From Pirellulaceae bacterium (GTDB lineage: Bacteria > Planctomycetota > Planctomycetia > Pirellulales > Pirellulaceae), in assembly GCA_023382975.1 (NCBI GenBank), contig JAHDXO010000050.1:20008-84007 (forward strand): a stretch of DNA of 64,000 nt, written 5' to 3'. The notes beneath the pieces are model-generated. The model saw nothing but the letters and a program-made list of their open reading frames with translations. It was not told the origin of the DNA and searched no databases. Positions 1-9,106 of the stretch are shown in pieces; the first letter of the stretch is position 1, and each line of letters begins with the position of its first letter. The translations under genes were made by a program, and so were the position numbers.

Positions 1-1
1 G

Positions 2-2434
2 CCCGACATCCTGATCGGCGACCTGCCGCACATCTACCCCTACGTCATCAACAACGTCGGCGAGGCGTTGGTGGCCAAGCGCCGCTCGTACGGCGTGATC
101 GTCTCGCACTTGACCCCGCCTTTCACCGACGCCGGGCTGTACGGAGAACTCGAACGGCTGCACGAACTGATCCACGAGTTCGAGTACTGCCAGGACGAAG
201 CGCTCGAGCACGAGCTGCGGAAGAGTATCACCGACATGGTCCGCCAGATGGACATGGGCGCGGACCTGGGGCTGGATGACGCCGCGCTGAAGGAGCGCCT
301 ATTGGACGACCAGGAACTCCGGCGACTGCACGACTGCCTGCACGAGTTGAAGGACCAGCATATTCCCGATGGCCTGCACGTGATCGGACGGCCCTTCCAG
401 GAGGACCAGATCCGCAACACCGCCGCCGCCATGCTCGGCTCGCGCGGTTGGCAGACGGTCCAGGCCGTACTGCCAGCCGCCGAGGGCCACCGGGACGATG
501 CAGCCGAACGGCAGAGCGATGTGATGCGCCAACTGCTGGATTTCGTGCGGCAGCAAGTCAGCCCCGATGCGCCGGCCAAGGAAAGCGATCCGCCCGCGCC
601 GTCCGCGGAACCCTCCGAAGACGAAGAAATCGAACCGGCTGCCGAGGATTCCCCCGAGGACCAGCCCGCCGCGGCAACAAGCGGCTGGTTCGATTCGCCG
701 GAACAGCTCCAGCGGTTGCTAGAAGCGGCCGAACCGGAAACGGCCGAAGCGTTTCGCCAACTGCTGGACACCGCGGCGGAAAACGCCCGAGCCTTGGAAG
801 CATCTCCCGCCGCGGAACTCGACGGGCTGGTGACAGCGTTGGCCGGTGGGTACGTCGCTCCTTCGTCCGGCGCCGACGTGCTCCGAAACCCCGCGGCCGC
901 GCCGACCGGCCGCAATCTGTACTCGATCAACGCCGAACAGATGCCCAGCGAAGAAGCATGGCGAGTCGGTGTAGCGATGGCGGATGGCATTTTGGCCGAG
1001 CATCTGGCGGCCAAGGGCCAGTACCCGCAGCGCGTCGCCTTTTCGCTGTGGGGCGGCGAGTTCATCCGCACCCGCGGCGCTACGATCGCCCAGATCCTGC
1101 ACCTGGTCGGCGTCCGCCCCAAGCGCGACGGCCGCGGCACCCTGTACGAAGTCGAAATCGTGCCCTCCGAAGAACTCGGCCGCCCGCGGATCGACGTCGT
1201 CGTACAGACCTCGGGCCAGTTCCGCGACGCTGCCGCCTCGCGAATCGCCCTGATCGACAAAGCCGTGCAAATGGTCGCCGAATTGGGCGACGAAGCGCAC
1301 CCGAATTTCGTCCGCGACAATACGGGGCAAACCGAAGAAGAACTCAAACGCCAAGGCTACTCGCCGCGCGAAGCCCGCGGCTGGGCCACCGCCCGCGTCT
1401 TCGGCGCGGCGGGCAACGCCAACTACGGCACGGGCATCATGGGAATGGTCGAACGCGGCGACACGTGGGAAACCGAGGACGAAATCGCCCAGCGGTATCT
1501 GGACAACATGAGCGGCGTGTACCGCGGCGACGGCGTCTGGGGCACAGTCGCACCCGGTCTGTTCCAGACGCAATTGGCCGGCGCGGAGATTGTCGTCCAG
1601 CCCCGTTCGTCCAACACCTGGGGGCCGCTGAGCCTGGACCACGTGTACGAATTCATGGGCGGCATCTCGCTGGCCATCCGCAATACCACCGGCAACGATC
1701 CGACCGGCTATTTCAGCGACCTGCGCGATCCGGCTCGACCCCGCGCCGCCACCGCCGCTGCGGCGATCCGCGAAGAGGCCCGGACGCAAGTCTGGAACCC
1801 GCGCTTCATCGCCGGGATGCAGCGCGAGGGACCGTCGGCCGCCGCCGCGCTGACCGAGAACGTGCGCAATCTGTACGGATGGAACGTCATGCAGCCGTCG
1901 GCGGTCAGCCAAACGTTGTGGGACGAGACGTTTGCCGTGTACATCGACGACAAACACGGACTGGACCTGCAAGCCTATTTCGAGAAGACGAATGCAGCCG
2001 CTTTGCAGGACATGACCGCCATCATGCTGGAGACGATCCGCAAAGGCTTATGGACGCCGTCGGACGAAGTCGTCCAGCGGTTGGCCGAACTGCATGCCGA
2101 GTTGGTCGCGCGTCACGGCGCCGGTTGCTCGTACGAAACCTGCGGCAACGCCAAGCTGCACGAGTTCCTGTCCGCCGCGCTCAGCGCCCCGGGCTCGGAA
2201 GCGGCCCCGGATGTCGCCGAGAGCTACCACGCCAGCTTGGCCACGGCGCTGCAGTCCGCCCAGCCGCTGCCCGAAGTCGAAGGCATGCAGTTGGAAGAAA
2301 AACGGACGCTCGCCGAGACGATTCTCCACGAAGCCGGCCCGCTAGCCACCGCCCTGCTAGCCAGTCTGATCATCGCCGCCACCACCCTGCTAGTCCTGAC
2401 CGGCCTGACCCACCCCACCCCGCTGGTCGCGTGA
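2..2434 (+). CDS. cobN: Cobaltochelatase CobN-like large subunit, 3' part (5' end outside the window)
   Basis: Open from the first codon of the window, so the N-terminal part lies upstream; 810 residues are visible. The start of the visible part reads NNVGEALVAKRRSYGVIVSHLTPP (split here as NNVGEALVAKRR and SYGVIVSHLTPP), typical of CobN/BchH-type metal chelatase large subunits, which insert cobalt into the corrin ring (or magnesium into protoporphyrin). Later stretches such as LWGGEFIRTRGATIAQIL, NYGTGIMGMVERGDTW and the Asn-rich NTWGPLSLDHVYEFMGG also fit this family. An acidic, Pro/Glu-rich linker near visible residues 195-225 interrupts the domain. The last ~30 residues form a hydrophobic segment (LATALLASLIIAATTLLVL), so the C-terminus may be anchored in the membrane. 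A cobalamin riboswitch and a BtuB-like receptor follow directly, which favours a B12 role over chlorophyll synthesis. Confidence 0.85.
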   Translation, partial: PDILIGDLPHIYPYVINNVGEALVAKRRSYGVIVSHLTPPFTDAGLYGELERLHELIHEFEYCQDEALEHELRKSITDMVRQMDMGADLGLDDAALKERLLDDQELRRLHDCLHELKDQHIPDGLHVIGRPFQEDQIRNTAAAMLGSRGWQTVQAVLPAAEGHRDDAAERQSDVMRQLLDFVRQQVSPDAPAKESDPPAPSAEPSEDEEIEPAAEDSPEDQPAAATSGWFDSPEQLQRLLEAAEPETAEAFRQLLDTAAENARALEASPAAELDGLVTALAGGYVAPSSGADVLRNPAAAPTGRNLYSINAEQMPSEEAWRVGVAMADGILAEHLAAKGQYPQRVAFSLWGGEFIRTRGATIAQILHLVGVRPKRDGRGTLYEVEIVPSEELGRPRIDVVVQTSGQFRDAAASRIALIDKAVQMVAELGDEAHPNFVRDNTGQTEEELKRQGYSPREARGWATARVFGAAGNANYGTGIMGMVERGDTWETEDEIAQRYLDNMSGVYRGDGVWGTVAPGLFQTQLAGAEIVVQPRSSNTWGPLSLDHVYEFMGGISLAIRNTTGNDPTGYFSDLRDPARPRAATAAAAIREEARTQVWNPRFIAGMQREGPSAAAALTENVRNLYGWNVMQPSAVSQTLWDETFAVYIDDKHGLDLQAYFEKTNAAALQDMTAIMLETIRKGLWTPSDEVVQRLAELHAELVARHGAGCSYETCGNAKLHEFLSAALSAPGSEAAPDVAESYHASLATALQSAQPLPEVEGMQLEEKRTLAETILHEAGPLATALLASLIIAATTLLVLTGLTHPTPLVA

Positions 2435-2544
2435 GGAACTCTGCAAGGTTGCCCAAACGTCAAACTCGACGGCGGACGACCCGTAGAGCGGGTACGATCG
2501 TGCGAAGTGGTAGTCTTGGTCTCATGGAAACGACCGGAACAAAC

Positions 2545-2765
2545 CGAAGGAACGGATATCGTGCGCTGGTGGTTGGGCTGGGTTCTGCCTAGTCCGACAA
2601 ACAGGGAACTCCGGTGCGATTCCGGGACGGCCCCGCCGCTGTGACCGAGTGCGACGAGAACTCGCTCAATCTTTCCAGCCATTGTCGCTTCCGAACCAGG
2701 GTGCGATGAGAAGGCCGGGCGAGTTCCAGCTCGGGAGTCAGAAGACCTACCAGCGCGGTGGCTGC
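2545..2765 (+). promoter_or_regulatory. Cobalamin (AdoCbl) riboswitch
   Basis: Between the cobN-like gene and the TonB receptor the RNA carries the two conserved core blocks of the B12 element. The first, near 2602-2628, is a GGGAA-x-CCGGTG-x-GATTCCGGGAC block followed by CCCCGCCGCTGTGA. The second, at 2733-2752, is GGGAGTCAGAAGACCTACC. These are the hallmark B12-box segments, and the ~220-nt span fits the class. A 6-bp hairpin with a 10-nt loop (ACGGGC at 2796-2801, GCCCGT at 2812-2817) sits between the aptamer and the ribosome-binding site and may belong to the expression platform. The expected effect is repression of the downstream receptor when B12 is plentiful. Confidence 0.9.
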
Positions 2766-2846
2766 GGCATCGGCGCGGGACGAAGCTGCTGCGTGACGGG
2801 CGTCTCCGTATGCCCGTAGACTGCAATTGATGGAGGTCGCTTCACC

Positions 2847-4904
2847 ATGCGCTCTTTCCTGCGCCATGCCGGCGGTCCCGTGCGCGGGGCCTGGTTCTCG
2901 AAATCCTTTGCCAGCTTGCGAATCCTGTGTTGCGCCATCGCGCTGCTGGCCGGTTCGCCGCAGTTCGCGACGAGCCGATCTGCGGCGGCCGACGACGATC
3001 CACCCGCCGCGGCGGCCGAGCCGCAAATTCCTGCGGCGGATGCGGCCGAGCCGGCCGATTGGATCGCGGACGATCTCGCCTTCCCGGAAATCCCGGAGAC
3101 GACGGTGATCGGCCGCCTGGATTCCTTTCCCGGTTCGCCGTTGGCCGAGGGAGGCGTATTGACGCCGACACGGACCGAGGCGTTGGCCAGCGAGATCGGC
3201 AGCTCGCTGACCGTGATCACGGCCGACCAGATCCGGCAGACGCGGCAGACCCGCGTCCCCGAGGTTTTGCGGACGGTGCCGGGATTGGACGTGGTCCAAT
3301 CCGGCGGGCGCGGCCAGACGGCTTCGGTCTTCCTGCGCGGCGCGAACAGCTATCAGACCAAGGTCATGATCGATGGCATTCCGGTCAACGACCCGAGCGG
3401 CCCGCAGCGCGGGTTCGACTTCGGGCTGCTGTCGGTCGACGGCATCCAGCAGATCGAGGTGTTGCGCGGGCCGCAAAGCACGCTGTACGGCTCGGATGCC
3501 ATGGGCGGCGTCATCAACATTGTCACCCAACGCGGCGAAGGCCCGCCCCGCGTCGTCATCGGAGCCGAAGGCGGAAGCTTCGGAACCAGCCGCGAACAGT
3601 TGAACGTCTCCGGCGGCACGTCCAGTTATCACTACGCTTTCGGCGGATCTTACGAGAAATCATCCGGCTTCTCCGCCGCGGAAATCGGGACGGAAAACGA
3701 TGGTTTTCGGGCGGCCAATTACGCGGGCCGCTTCGGCTGGACGCCGGCCGACAACTTCGACATCGACTACTCGTTCCGGTACATCGACCAAAACGTGGAT
3801 CTGGACGACTTCAACGCGGACAATCTAACGGCCGAAGCCCACAGCGACAACTTTTTCAACCGCGTCCAGGCACGGTGGATGACGGTCGACGGGTTCTGGG
3901 AACACCGCGTGGCGTTCAATCTGGCGGACCATAACCGCCGATATCCCGACGGCTGGGTGCCGCAGTACCTGGGTCAGACTCGCAAGTTCGAGTACCTGAG
4001 CAACTTCTATGTGGGCTCCATTCACACGGTAACGGCCGGGGTGGATTACTGGCACGAAGAGGCGAGCAACACCAATACGCCGCAACAGTCGCAGAACATG
4101 ACCGGATTGTACCTGCAAGATCAGATCCGGTTGTTTGACCGCTGGTTCACCACGGTCGGCTTCCGCTTCGACGAGCACAGTACGGCGGGCCGGGCCGAGA
4201 CGTATCGGATCGCGTCGCGGTACAACGTCCACCAGACGGGAACCGCCTTTCACGGGAGTCTCGGCACCGGGTTCCGCGCCCCGACGCTGTTCGAGCTGTT
4301 CAGTCCTTACGGAAACCTCGGGCTCGATCCCGAGAAGAACTTCGGCTGGGACTGCGGAGTCGAGCAAGCCTTGCTGGATGGCCAATTGGTTGTGGACGGC
4401 ACCTACTTCCGCAGCGACTACACAAATCTGATCGAATTCGCGTTCCTGCCGTTCGAGCCTTGGGGCCAATACCAGAATGCCGGCCGGGCGCTTACTAGCG
4501 GGGTCGAGTTGACCGCGCGCTTCGAGCTGAATCCATGCACCACGATCTACGGTTCGTACACCCATACGCTGGCCCGGCAACTGGACACGGGGGAACTCCT
4601 CTTAAGGCGTCCGCCGCACAAGGCGACGTTCGGCGTCGCCCACCGGTTCGCTTGCGACCGCGCGCGGGTGAATCTCAATCTGCTGTACGTCGGTCCCCGC
4701 GAGGACTTTGACGATTCCTGGCCGTCCAACCGCGTGACGCTCGGCGAGTATTACCTGTTGAACCTGGCCGGATCGTACGACGTCAATCACTGGTGCCAGA
4801 TCTATGCCCGCATCGACAACGTGCTGAACGAGGACTACCAGGAAGTCTGGAGCTATCAAACCGCACCGTTGTCCGGCTACGCAGGCGTCAGCATCCGGCT
4901 GTAG
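2847..4904 (+). CDS. btuB: TonB-dependent outer-membrane receptor, BtuB-like (cobalamin uptake)
   Basis: 685 residues, the usual length for BtuB-type receptors. A long N-terminal region ends in a hydrophobic export signal (about residues 24-46). A TonB-box-like ETTVIG segment follows near residue 85, then a plug domain (about 115-225) with VPEVLRTVPGLDVVQSGG, FLRGANSYQTKVMIDGIPVN and IEVLRGPQSTLYGSDAMGGV. The rest is beta-barrel with alternating aromatic strands. The ATG at 2847 is preceded by GGAGG at 2832-2836. The cobalamin riboswitch in the leader and the upstream cobN-like gene make corrinoids the likely substrate; other siderophore-like ligands cannot be excluded from sequence alone. 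Transport would need TonB-ExbBD and a BtuFCD transporter, neither of which is in the window. Confidence 0.88.
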   Translation: MRSFLRHAGGPVRGAWFSKSFASLRILCCAIALLAGSPQFATSRSAAADDDPPAAAAEPQIPAADAAEPADWIADDLAFPEIPETTVIGRLDSFPGSPLAEGGVLTPTRTEALASEIGSSLTVITADQIRQTRQTRVPEVLRTVPGLDVVQSGGRGQTASVFLRGANSYQTKVMIDGIPVNDPSGPQRGFDFGLLSVDGIQQIEVLRGPQSTLYGSDAMGGVINIVTQRGEGPPRVVIGAEGGSFGTSREQLNVSGGTSSYHYAFGGSYEKSSGFSAAEIGTENDGFRAANYAGRFGWTPADNFDIDYSFRYIDQNVDLDDFNADNLTAEAHSDNFFNRVQARWMTVDGFWEHRVAFNLADHNRRYPDGWVPQYLGQTRKFEYLSNFYVGSIHTVTAGVDYWHEEASNTNTPQQSQNMTGLYLQDQIRLFDRWFTTVGFRFDEHSTAGRAETYRIASRYNVHQTGTAFHGSLGTGFRAPTLFELFSPYGNLGLDPEKNFGWDCGVEQALLDGQLVVDGTYFRSDYTNLIEFAFLPFEPWGQYQNAGRALTSGVELTARFELNPCTTIYGSYTHTLARQLDTGELLLRRPPHKATFGVAHRFACDRARVNLNLLYVGPREDFDDSWPSNRVTLGEYYLLNLAGSYDVNHWCQIYARIDNVLNEDYQEVWSYQTAPLSGYAGVSIRL

Positions 4905-4973
4905 GATCGAGCGACACTCAGGGGTAGATCTCCATCCGCTTTCCGGGTGATCAACGTCGCCCAACGAGTGAAA

Positions 4974-5009
4974 GGATCAACGAATCCGGATTCATGGATT
5001 CGCTGATCC
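4974..5009 (+). terminator. Stem-loop downstream of the receptor gene
   Basis: A 14-bp inverted repeat with one mismatch (GGATCAACGAATCC at 4974-4987 and GGATTCGCTGATCC at 4996-5009) and an 8-nt loop lies 70 bp after the receptor stop codon. There is no T-run, so it would be a Rho-assisted or processing hairpin rather than a classical intrinsic terminator. The rest of 4905-5259 holds no convincing gene. A perfect tandem duplication of CCTAATCTTTCA begins at 5248. Confidence 0.35.
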
Positions 5010-5259
5010 GCTCCTTGGGCAATGGAGGAAAGCCCCGGTCGGTTCGCCCGCAACAACACCCCTCGCAGAAGATCACTTGGCCGAACACCGCGGCGAGTGA
5101 CCAACGGTTCGCCGCATTGCAGAGCCGTCTGCAGACGGCAGGTTTGCGCGTTCAACGTTTGCATTGGTTTCCCACCTGTATTCATCGGCATCAGGCCGGT
5201 AACTGGCTGACGAAACTCAAACCGGCCTATGCCGGACTCTGATCGCCCTAATCTTTCAC

Positions 5260-5592
5260 CTAATCTTTCACTTGATCGGCCGGATCAGCGACGATTCCCG
5301 CAATACCGCCATTCTCCTGGCCGACCACCAGCAACCGATCGTCGGGCGACCAAGCGACGCGGCTGATCGCTGACGGGAACACGCGCATCGCGATCAGCTG
5401 GGTGCTTTGTTGCGGATTCCATACTCGCAGGAACCCGTCGGCATCGCTGGACGCCAGCAGTTCGCCATGGTGTTGGAAGGCCAATTGGGTCAGCCGCGTC
5501 AAATGGGCTTCGAGCATTTTCGGTTTGCGGCCCTCAGGTCCCGGATCGCTGCAGTCCCAAAGGATGATCGAGTCGCTGCCGCCGGTCGCCGG
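5260..5592 (-). pseudogene. C-terminal fragment of a WD40-repeat protein
   Basis: On the minus strand the translation GGSDSIILWDCSDPG ... LLASSDADGFLRVWNPQ ... ISRVAWSPDDRLLVVGQENG contains about two and a half WD40 units and ends at a TAG stop at 5260. No upstream start or further repeats exist: in that frame the sequence beyond ~5592 is antisense to a znuA-like remnant on the plus strand. This looks like the surviving 3' end of a larger beta-propeller gene cut by a rearrangement. It has no obvious relation to the large WD40 protein at 22.4 kb. Confidence 0.6.
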
Positions 5593-6100
5593 AGAGCTAC
5601 GTCGTTTGGACTCATGGATCAGGGAGCGAACGATCCGGGTGCCGGACCGTCGCCGCGTGTTGGTCACCACGCACGATACGTTCGGCTACTTGCAGATCGC
5701 GGATCTGTCGGGCGGGCAACAGCAGCGCGCGCTGCTGGCGCGGGCGATCGTGCAAGAAGCACGTTTGTTCCTGCTCGACGAACCGCTGAATGCCGTCGAC
5801 GAAGCGACGCGGGATCTGGTGACCAACGTTTTGGCCCAAGAGGCTCGGACCGGTGCCAGCGTATTGGTCGCGACGCACGATGTGGGGCGGTTGAGCGAGT
5901 CGTTCGACGCCGCCATCTATCTGCGCGATGGTAGGATCGAGCAGACCGATCTTCTGGCCGCCGCCCGGAGTACCGCATCGCTCCATCGGACACCGGCCCT
6001 GCGATTTCCAGCGAATCGGATCGGAGATCGATCATGCACTGGTTGATCGAGCCATTGCAGTGCGCCTTCATGCGCCAAGCCCTGGTTGCCGAGGAAGAAC
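5593..6100 (+). pseudogene. Fused remnants of a zinc/manganese ABC transporter locus (znuA-, znuC-, znuB-like)
   Basis: One open frame joins two different genes. LRRLDSWIRERTIRVP and RRVLVTTHDTFGYL match the C-terminal half of a ZnuA-type metal-binding protein. The frame then passes at about 5692 into an ATPase: QIADLSGGQQQRALLARAIV (ABC signature), LFLLDEPLNAVDEATRD (Walker B and D-loop) and VLVATHDVGRL (H-loop). The Walker A part is missing. At 6034 a new ATG starts MHWLIEPLQCAFMRQALVA, the usual N-terminus of a ZnuB-type permease, but it loses the family pattern after about 19 residues. The gene order A-C-B is that of a metal-uptake operon, so a large deletion has collapsed the locus. No functional transporter can be made from it. 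Confidence 0.65.
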
Positions 6101-6348
6101 TGGCCGCCGGTCCGAGAGTCTGGGAGACATGGGAAGATCCGCTTGCCGCATGGGAACCGTTCTGCGCAGCGGAGCACCAGGTTGCGATGTGAGCCCGGTC
6201 GTTGAGCCGTTGGAACGCCACCATGCAACGAATGTCTGACCGTGCCCCCGATCGCAGGCCCGTTTTCTCCGAGCGTACTTCTTGGCATGCTGGCAACCAT
6301 GTTGTTCGTCGATCTCGCCGATTGGTGGCTGATATCCCGGAGACACGG

Positions 6349-6681
6349 CTGATAATTTCACCGCCGCATCCGAAATGGCTTCGCTTGGCCTGGTTGGCGT
6401 TCGCGTTGGGTTCATTCGTCTACATGATCGTCCTGCCCGCCGCGGACGCAGTGTGGAAGCGGTCGCGACCGCAGCCCAGCGTGCGCGTGCTGGAAGACCT
6501 ATCGCTTGCCGAGCAGGTGCGGCTGCGCAGCGCGGAAGCCTTCACGGCCACTTGGTTCTTCGCCCTGGGCGCCACGATTGGCAGCTTCCTGAACGTCGTC
6601 GTGTACCGGTTGCCGCGGCGCGAGTCGCTGGTGTTGCAGCGGTCGCACTGCCCAGTCTCCGGCGGCCCAATCGCCGGAAGG
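6349..6681 (+). pseudogene. Truncated prepilin peptidase (N-terminal part only)
   Basis: The frame reads WLRLAWLAFALGSFVYMIVL, then FTATWFFALGATIGSFLNVV and VYRLPRRESLVLQRSHCP. This is the N-terminal membrane segment and the GSFLNVVVYRLPR signature of type IV prepilin peptidases (PilD/GspO). The second cysteine pair of the zinc site and all later membrane segments, including both catalytic aspartates, are absent. The frame runs into the 3' end of the convergent dehydrogenase gene at 6682, where the coding pattern changes strand. No good start codon or ribosome-binding site is visible. The upstream stretch 6101-6348 holds only a short hydrophobic piece (VPPIAGPFSPSVLLGML) of unknown origin. 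Confidence 0.6.
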
Positions 6682-7719
6682 TCACGGCAGATCGCACCAG
6701 CGGCCTTCGCGGGCCGACTGGCGGGCGGTCAGCACGATGCGCAGAATCCGGCAGGCGTCGTCCAGGTCGGTGCGTTTCAGGACCAGACTCGTAACCGCCC
6801 GGTGGAACTGCATCAACATCTGCTCGCCCACCGGCCGTTCCTGTTCCAAGGACTCCAGATGGCGACCGGCTTCATCGAACCAGACCACCGTCGACGGCAG
6901 GTCGACGAACGCCACACCTCGCTCGCAGCAGACCTGCAGATGGGCCGGCGGACGGAACGAAATCGCTTCGGGCCAGTGCGGCGGCAGATAGCTGCCGAAG
7001 CTGACTTGAGCGATCGCCCCCTGGCCGCGCCGGCCGTCGGGCGAGAAATCCAGACTGATCAAACGGTAATCCTCCCACGCACCGCCGTCCGCCGCGCCGC
7101 CGGGCACAGACCCGGCCGAATGATGCTCGATTCCCAGCACCGATCGCGGGCTGGCGCCGACGACGTAGCCGCACCAATCGACCAGTTCGCCGAGCCGTTG
7201 CGCCGCGCGGACGTCGCTGGGAACGCTGCTGCGGCTCGAGCCCTGTCTGCCGCTCTCCGCCCGATGATGGCAGAACAGCAAGCGGGGTTGGCCAAGCCGC
7301 GTGGCGATCAATTCCTTCAGCCGCACGGTGGCCGGAGCATGACGGCGCGCGAATTCCGCCATGTAGGCCACTCCCGATTGTTGCACTTGCTGCTGCAGCA
7401 AGCTGGCTTCGTGCAGTCCGATGTCCAGACTCGCGGCGGAAAAGACGGCCTTTCCCGCACTGCAAGCGGCCAGGATCGGCAGGACGCCCAGCCAGTCGGT
7501 GGCCAGCACCAGCACGGCATCGATGTCCGAACGCTGGACCAGTTGCTGGAAGCCGTGGCTGACGGTGGCCCCGAAGCCATCCGCTGCTTTTTCAGCCAGC
7601 AGAGCGACGGGCGAATAGACGCTGCGGACTTCGAACCAGTCGCGCAGCGTCTGCAAGGCCGGCCGGTAGCGGCGCTCCCAGGAATCTCCCGGACTGATCA
7701 CTCCGACGCGCAGTTTCAT
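6682..7719 (-). CDS. Gfo/Idh/MocA-family oxidoreductase
   Basis: 345 residues. The N-terminus MKLRVGVISPGDSWERRYRP is a Rossmann-type beta-strand start with a weakened dinucleotide-binding loop. It is followed by the family's IDAVLVLATDWLGVLPILAA (position of the AVLVATP strand) and AVFSAASLDIGLHEASLL (place of the CEKP segment). The EKP lysine of active dehydrogenases is not evident, so it may be a divergent or structural member. It starts 4 bp after the stop of the Tat-exported homologue at 7724, so the two genes are very probably co-transcribed and translationally coupled. The substrate is unknown; in planctomycetes such pairs are usually part of sugar or inositol-type catabolism. Confidence 0.75.
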   Translation of the reverse strand: MKLRVGVISPGDSWERRYRPALQTLRDWFEVRSVYSPVALLAEKAADGFGATVSHGFQQLVQRSDIDAVLVLATDWLGVLPILAACSAGKAVFSAASLDIGLHEASLLQQQVQQSGVAYMAEFARRHAPATVRLKELIATRLGQPRLLFCHHRAESGRQGSSRSSVPSDVRAAQRLGELVDWCGYVVGASPRSVLGIEHHSAGSVPGGAADGGAWEDYRLISLDFSPDGRRGQGAIAQVSFGSYLPPHWPEAISFRPPAHLQVCCERGVAFVDLPSTVVWFDEAGRHLESLEQERPVGEQMLMQFHRAVTSLVLKRTDLDDACRILRIVLTARQSAREGRWCDLP

Positions 7720-7723
7720 GTGG

Positions 7724-9106
7724 CTAAATCTCCGTCCAAGTCCCGGGAAGCGGCACCGGATAGCGGCCCTCGGCGTTCTCCTGCACGGGCGCGGGGCTGT
7801 CCGTCGCGAACCGATCGATGGTGTCGCAGAACAGGAACCGCGACTGCAGCATCTCGTCCCAGGTGATCATCCGGCCGCTATGGACGGCCGCCCGGCCCAT
7901 GATGGCTGCCAGATTGGACAGGCACGAGCGTCGCGTCTCGTTGTGCGGCCGGTCGTTGCGGATCGCGTCCAGCAACACGTTCCATTCGGCTTGCCACGGG
8001 TTGATCGCCTCGTCCGGCATCTTCCAATCGATATTGTCCGCGGCGATGCGCTGGTCCTTGTAAGTGTGAACGTCGCCCTTGTGGATGTTGCCCGAGAACT
8101 GGGCCGCGCACTTGGTGCCGTGGACGTAGGTCGCAAAATCGTAGAAGCAGTTCGACATGTTGCGGTTGTCCACCTGCGCCCTCGACCCGTCCGCAAACGT
8201 GTATTCGATCGAGTAGGAATCGAAATTCTGTCCGCAACTGGTGCTCTCGGGCATCCGGCCGCCCAGACCGTGCGCCGCCACGGGCCATGCGTCCTTCAGC
8301 CAGCAGCATTCGTCGATCTGGTGGATCAGCAGTTCCAGCAGGATTCCCGACGACGCCCAGAGGAAATGGGTCGAGTTGCGGATCTGCCATTCCAGCTCGT
8401 TCTGCTCGGCAGGCCGCGGCGACAGCCGGATGCTGTTCCCCATGCGGCCGGCGCAAATCGACAGGATCTCGCCCATCAGACCGTCCCGGATGCGCTGGAT
8501 CAGCGCCTGGCGATTGACCGAATGGCGGCACTGCAACCCGCAGGCGACTTTCAGGTTCTTCTCATCGGCGATCTCGCCGGCGCGCAACATGCGGTGGACG
8601 CCGCCCGGATCGGCAGCAAACGTCTTTTCCATGAACACGTTGACGCCTTTCTCCACGGCGTAATCAAAGTGCGTCGCGCGGCAGTAGGCCCGCGTGGTCA
8701 ACATGGCGATGTCGCCCGGACGCAGGCAGTCGATCGCCTTGCGGTAGGCGTCGAAGCCGACGAATTGACGCTCCGGCGGCACGTCGACCCGATCGCCATA
8801 CTTCCGGCTGAGCGTGTTCCATTGGCCCTGCAAACGCTGTTCGGAGATGTCCGCCATCGCGACCAACTGCACGGGGCCGCCCGTGGCTTCCATCGCATTG
8901 GCCACCGCGCCGGCCCCGCGGCTGCCGCAGCCGATGAACGCCAGCCGGATCGTGTTGTCTTCGCCGGCGTGGACGGCAGGGACGGTCCAACCAGCCAGAG
9001 CGGTCGCGGCCACAGCCGCCGAGGATCGCTTGAGGAACTCGCGGCGCGGCTGGGAAGAAGCGGAAGGGTCAGCGGGCAGTGCGGGCGGCAACTTCGAGCG
9101 TGTCAT
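7724..9106 (-). CDS. Gfo/Idh/MocA-family oxidoreductase with Tat signal
   Basis: 460 residues. The N-terminus carries a twin-arginine signal (RREFLKRSSAAVAATALAGW, residues ~23-42), so it is probably exported folded with its cofactor. The NAD(P)-binding motif IRLAFIGCGSRGAGAVANAM follows, then VAMADISEQRLQ. The catalytic EKTFAADPGGVHRML replaces the usual EKP motif. The C-terminal half has the family's alpha/beta domain. It is the first gene of a two-gene unit with 6682-7719. Members of this secreted subfamily are very abundant in planctomycetes, but their substrates are mostly unknown. Confidence 0.85.
   Translation of the reverse strand: MTRSKLPPALPADPSASSQPRREFLKRSSAAVAATALAGWTVPAVHAGEDNTIRLAFIGCGSRGAGAVANAMEATGGPVQLVAMADISEQRLQGQWNTLSRKYGDRVDVPPERQFVGFDAYRKAIDCLRPGDIAMLTTRAYCRATHFDYAVEKGVNVFMEKTFAADPGGVHRMLRAGEIADEKNLKVACGLQCRHSVNRQALIQRIRDGLMGEILSICAGRMGNSIRLSPRPAEQNELEWQIRNSTHFLWASSGILLELLIHQIDECCWLKDAWPVAAHGLGGRMPESTSCGQNFDSYSIEYTFADGSRAQVDNRNMSNCFYDFATYVHGTKCAAQFSGNIHKGDVHTYKDQRIAADNIDWKMPDEAINPWQAEWNVLLDAIRNDRPHNETRRSCLSNLAAIMGRAAVHSGRMITWDEMLQSRFLFCDTIDRFATDSPAPVQENAEGRYPVPLPGTWTEI

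Noticed and set aside
40..1347. 435-codon open frame on the minus strand
   Set aside because: Ser/Arg-rich antisense shadow of the cobN-like gene; no ribosome-binding site or family pattern.
4994..5242. 82-codon plus-strand frame after the TonB receptor
   Set aside because: No ribosome-binding site, no recognisable motif, composition like intergenic DNA.
6202..7866. 554-codon open frame on the plus strand
   Set aside because: Only its first part after ~6349 resembles a protein (prepilin peptidase); the rest is antisense to the dehydrogenase genes.
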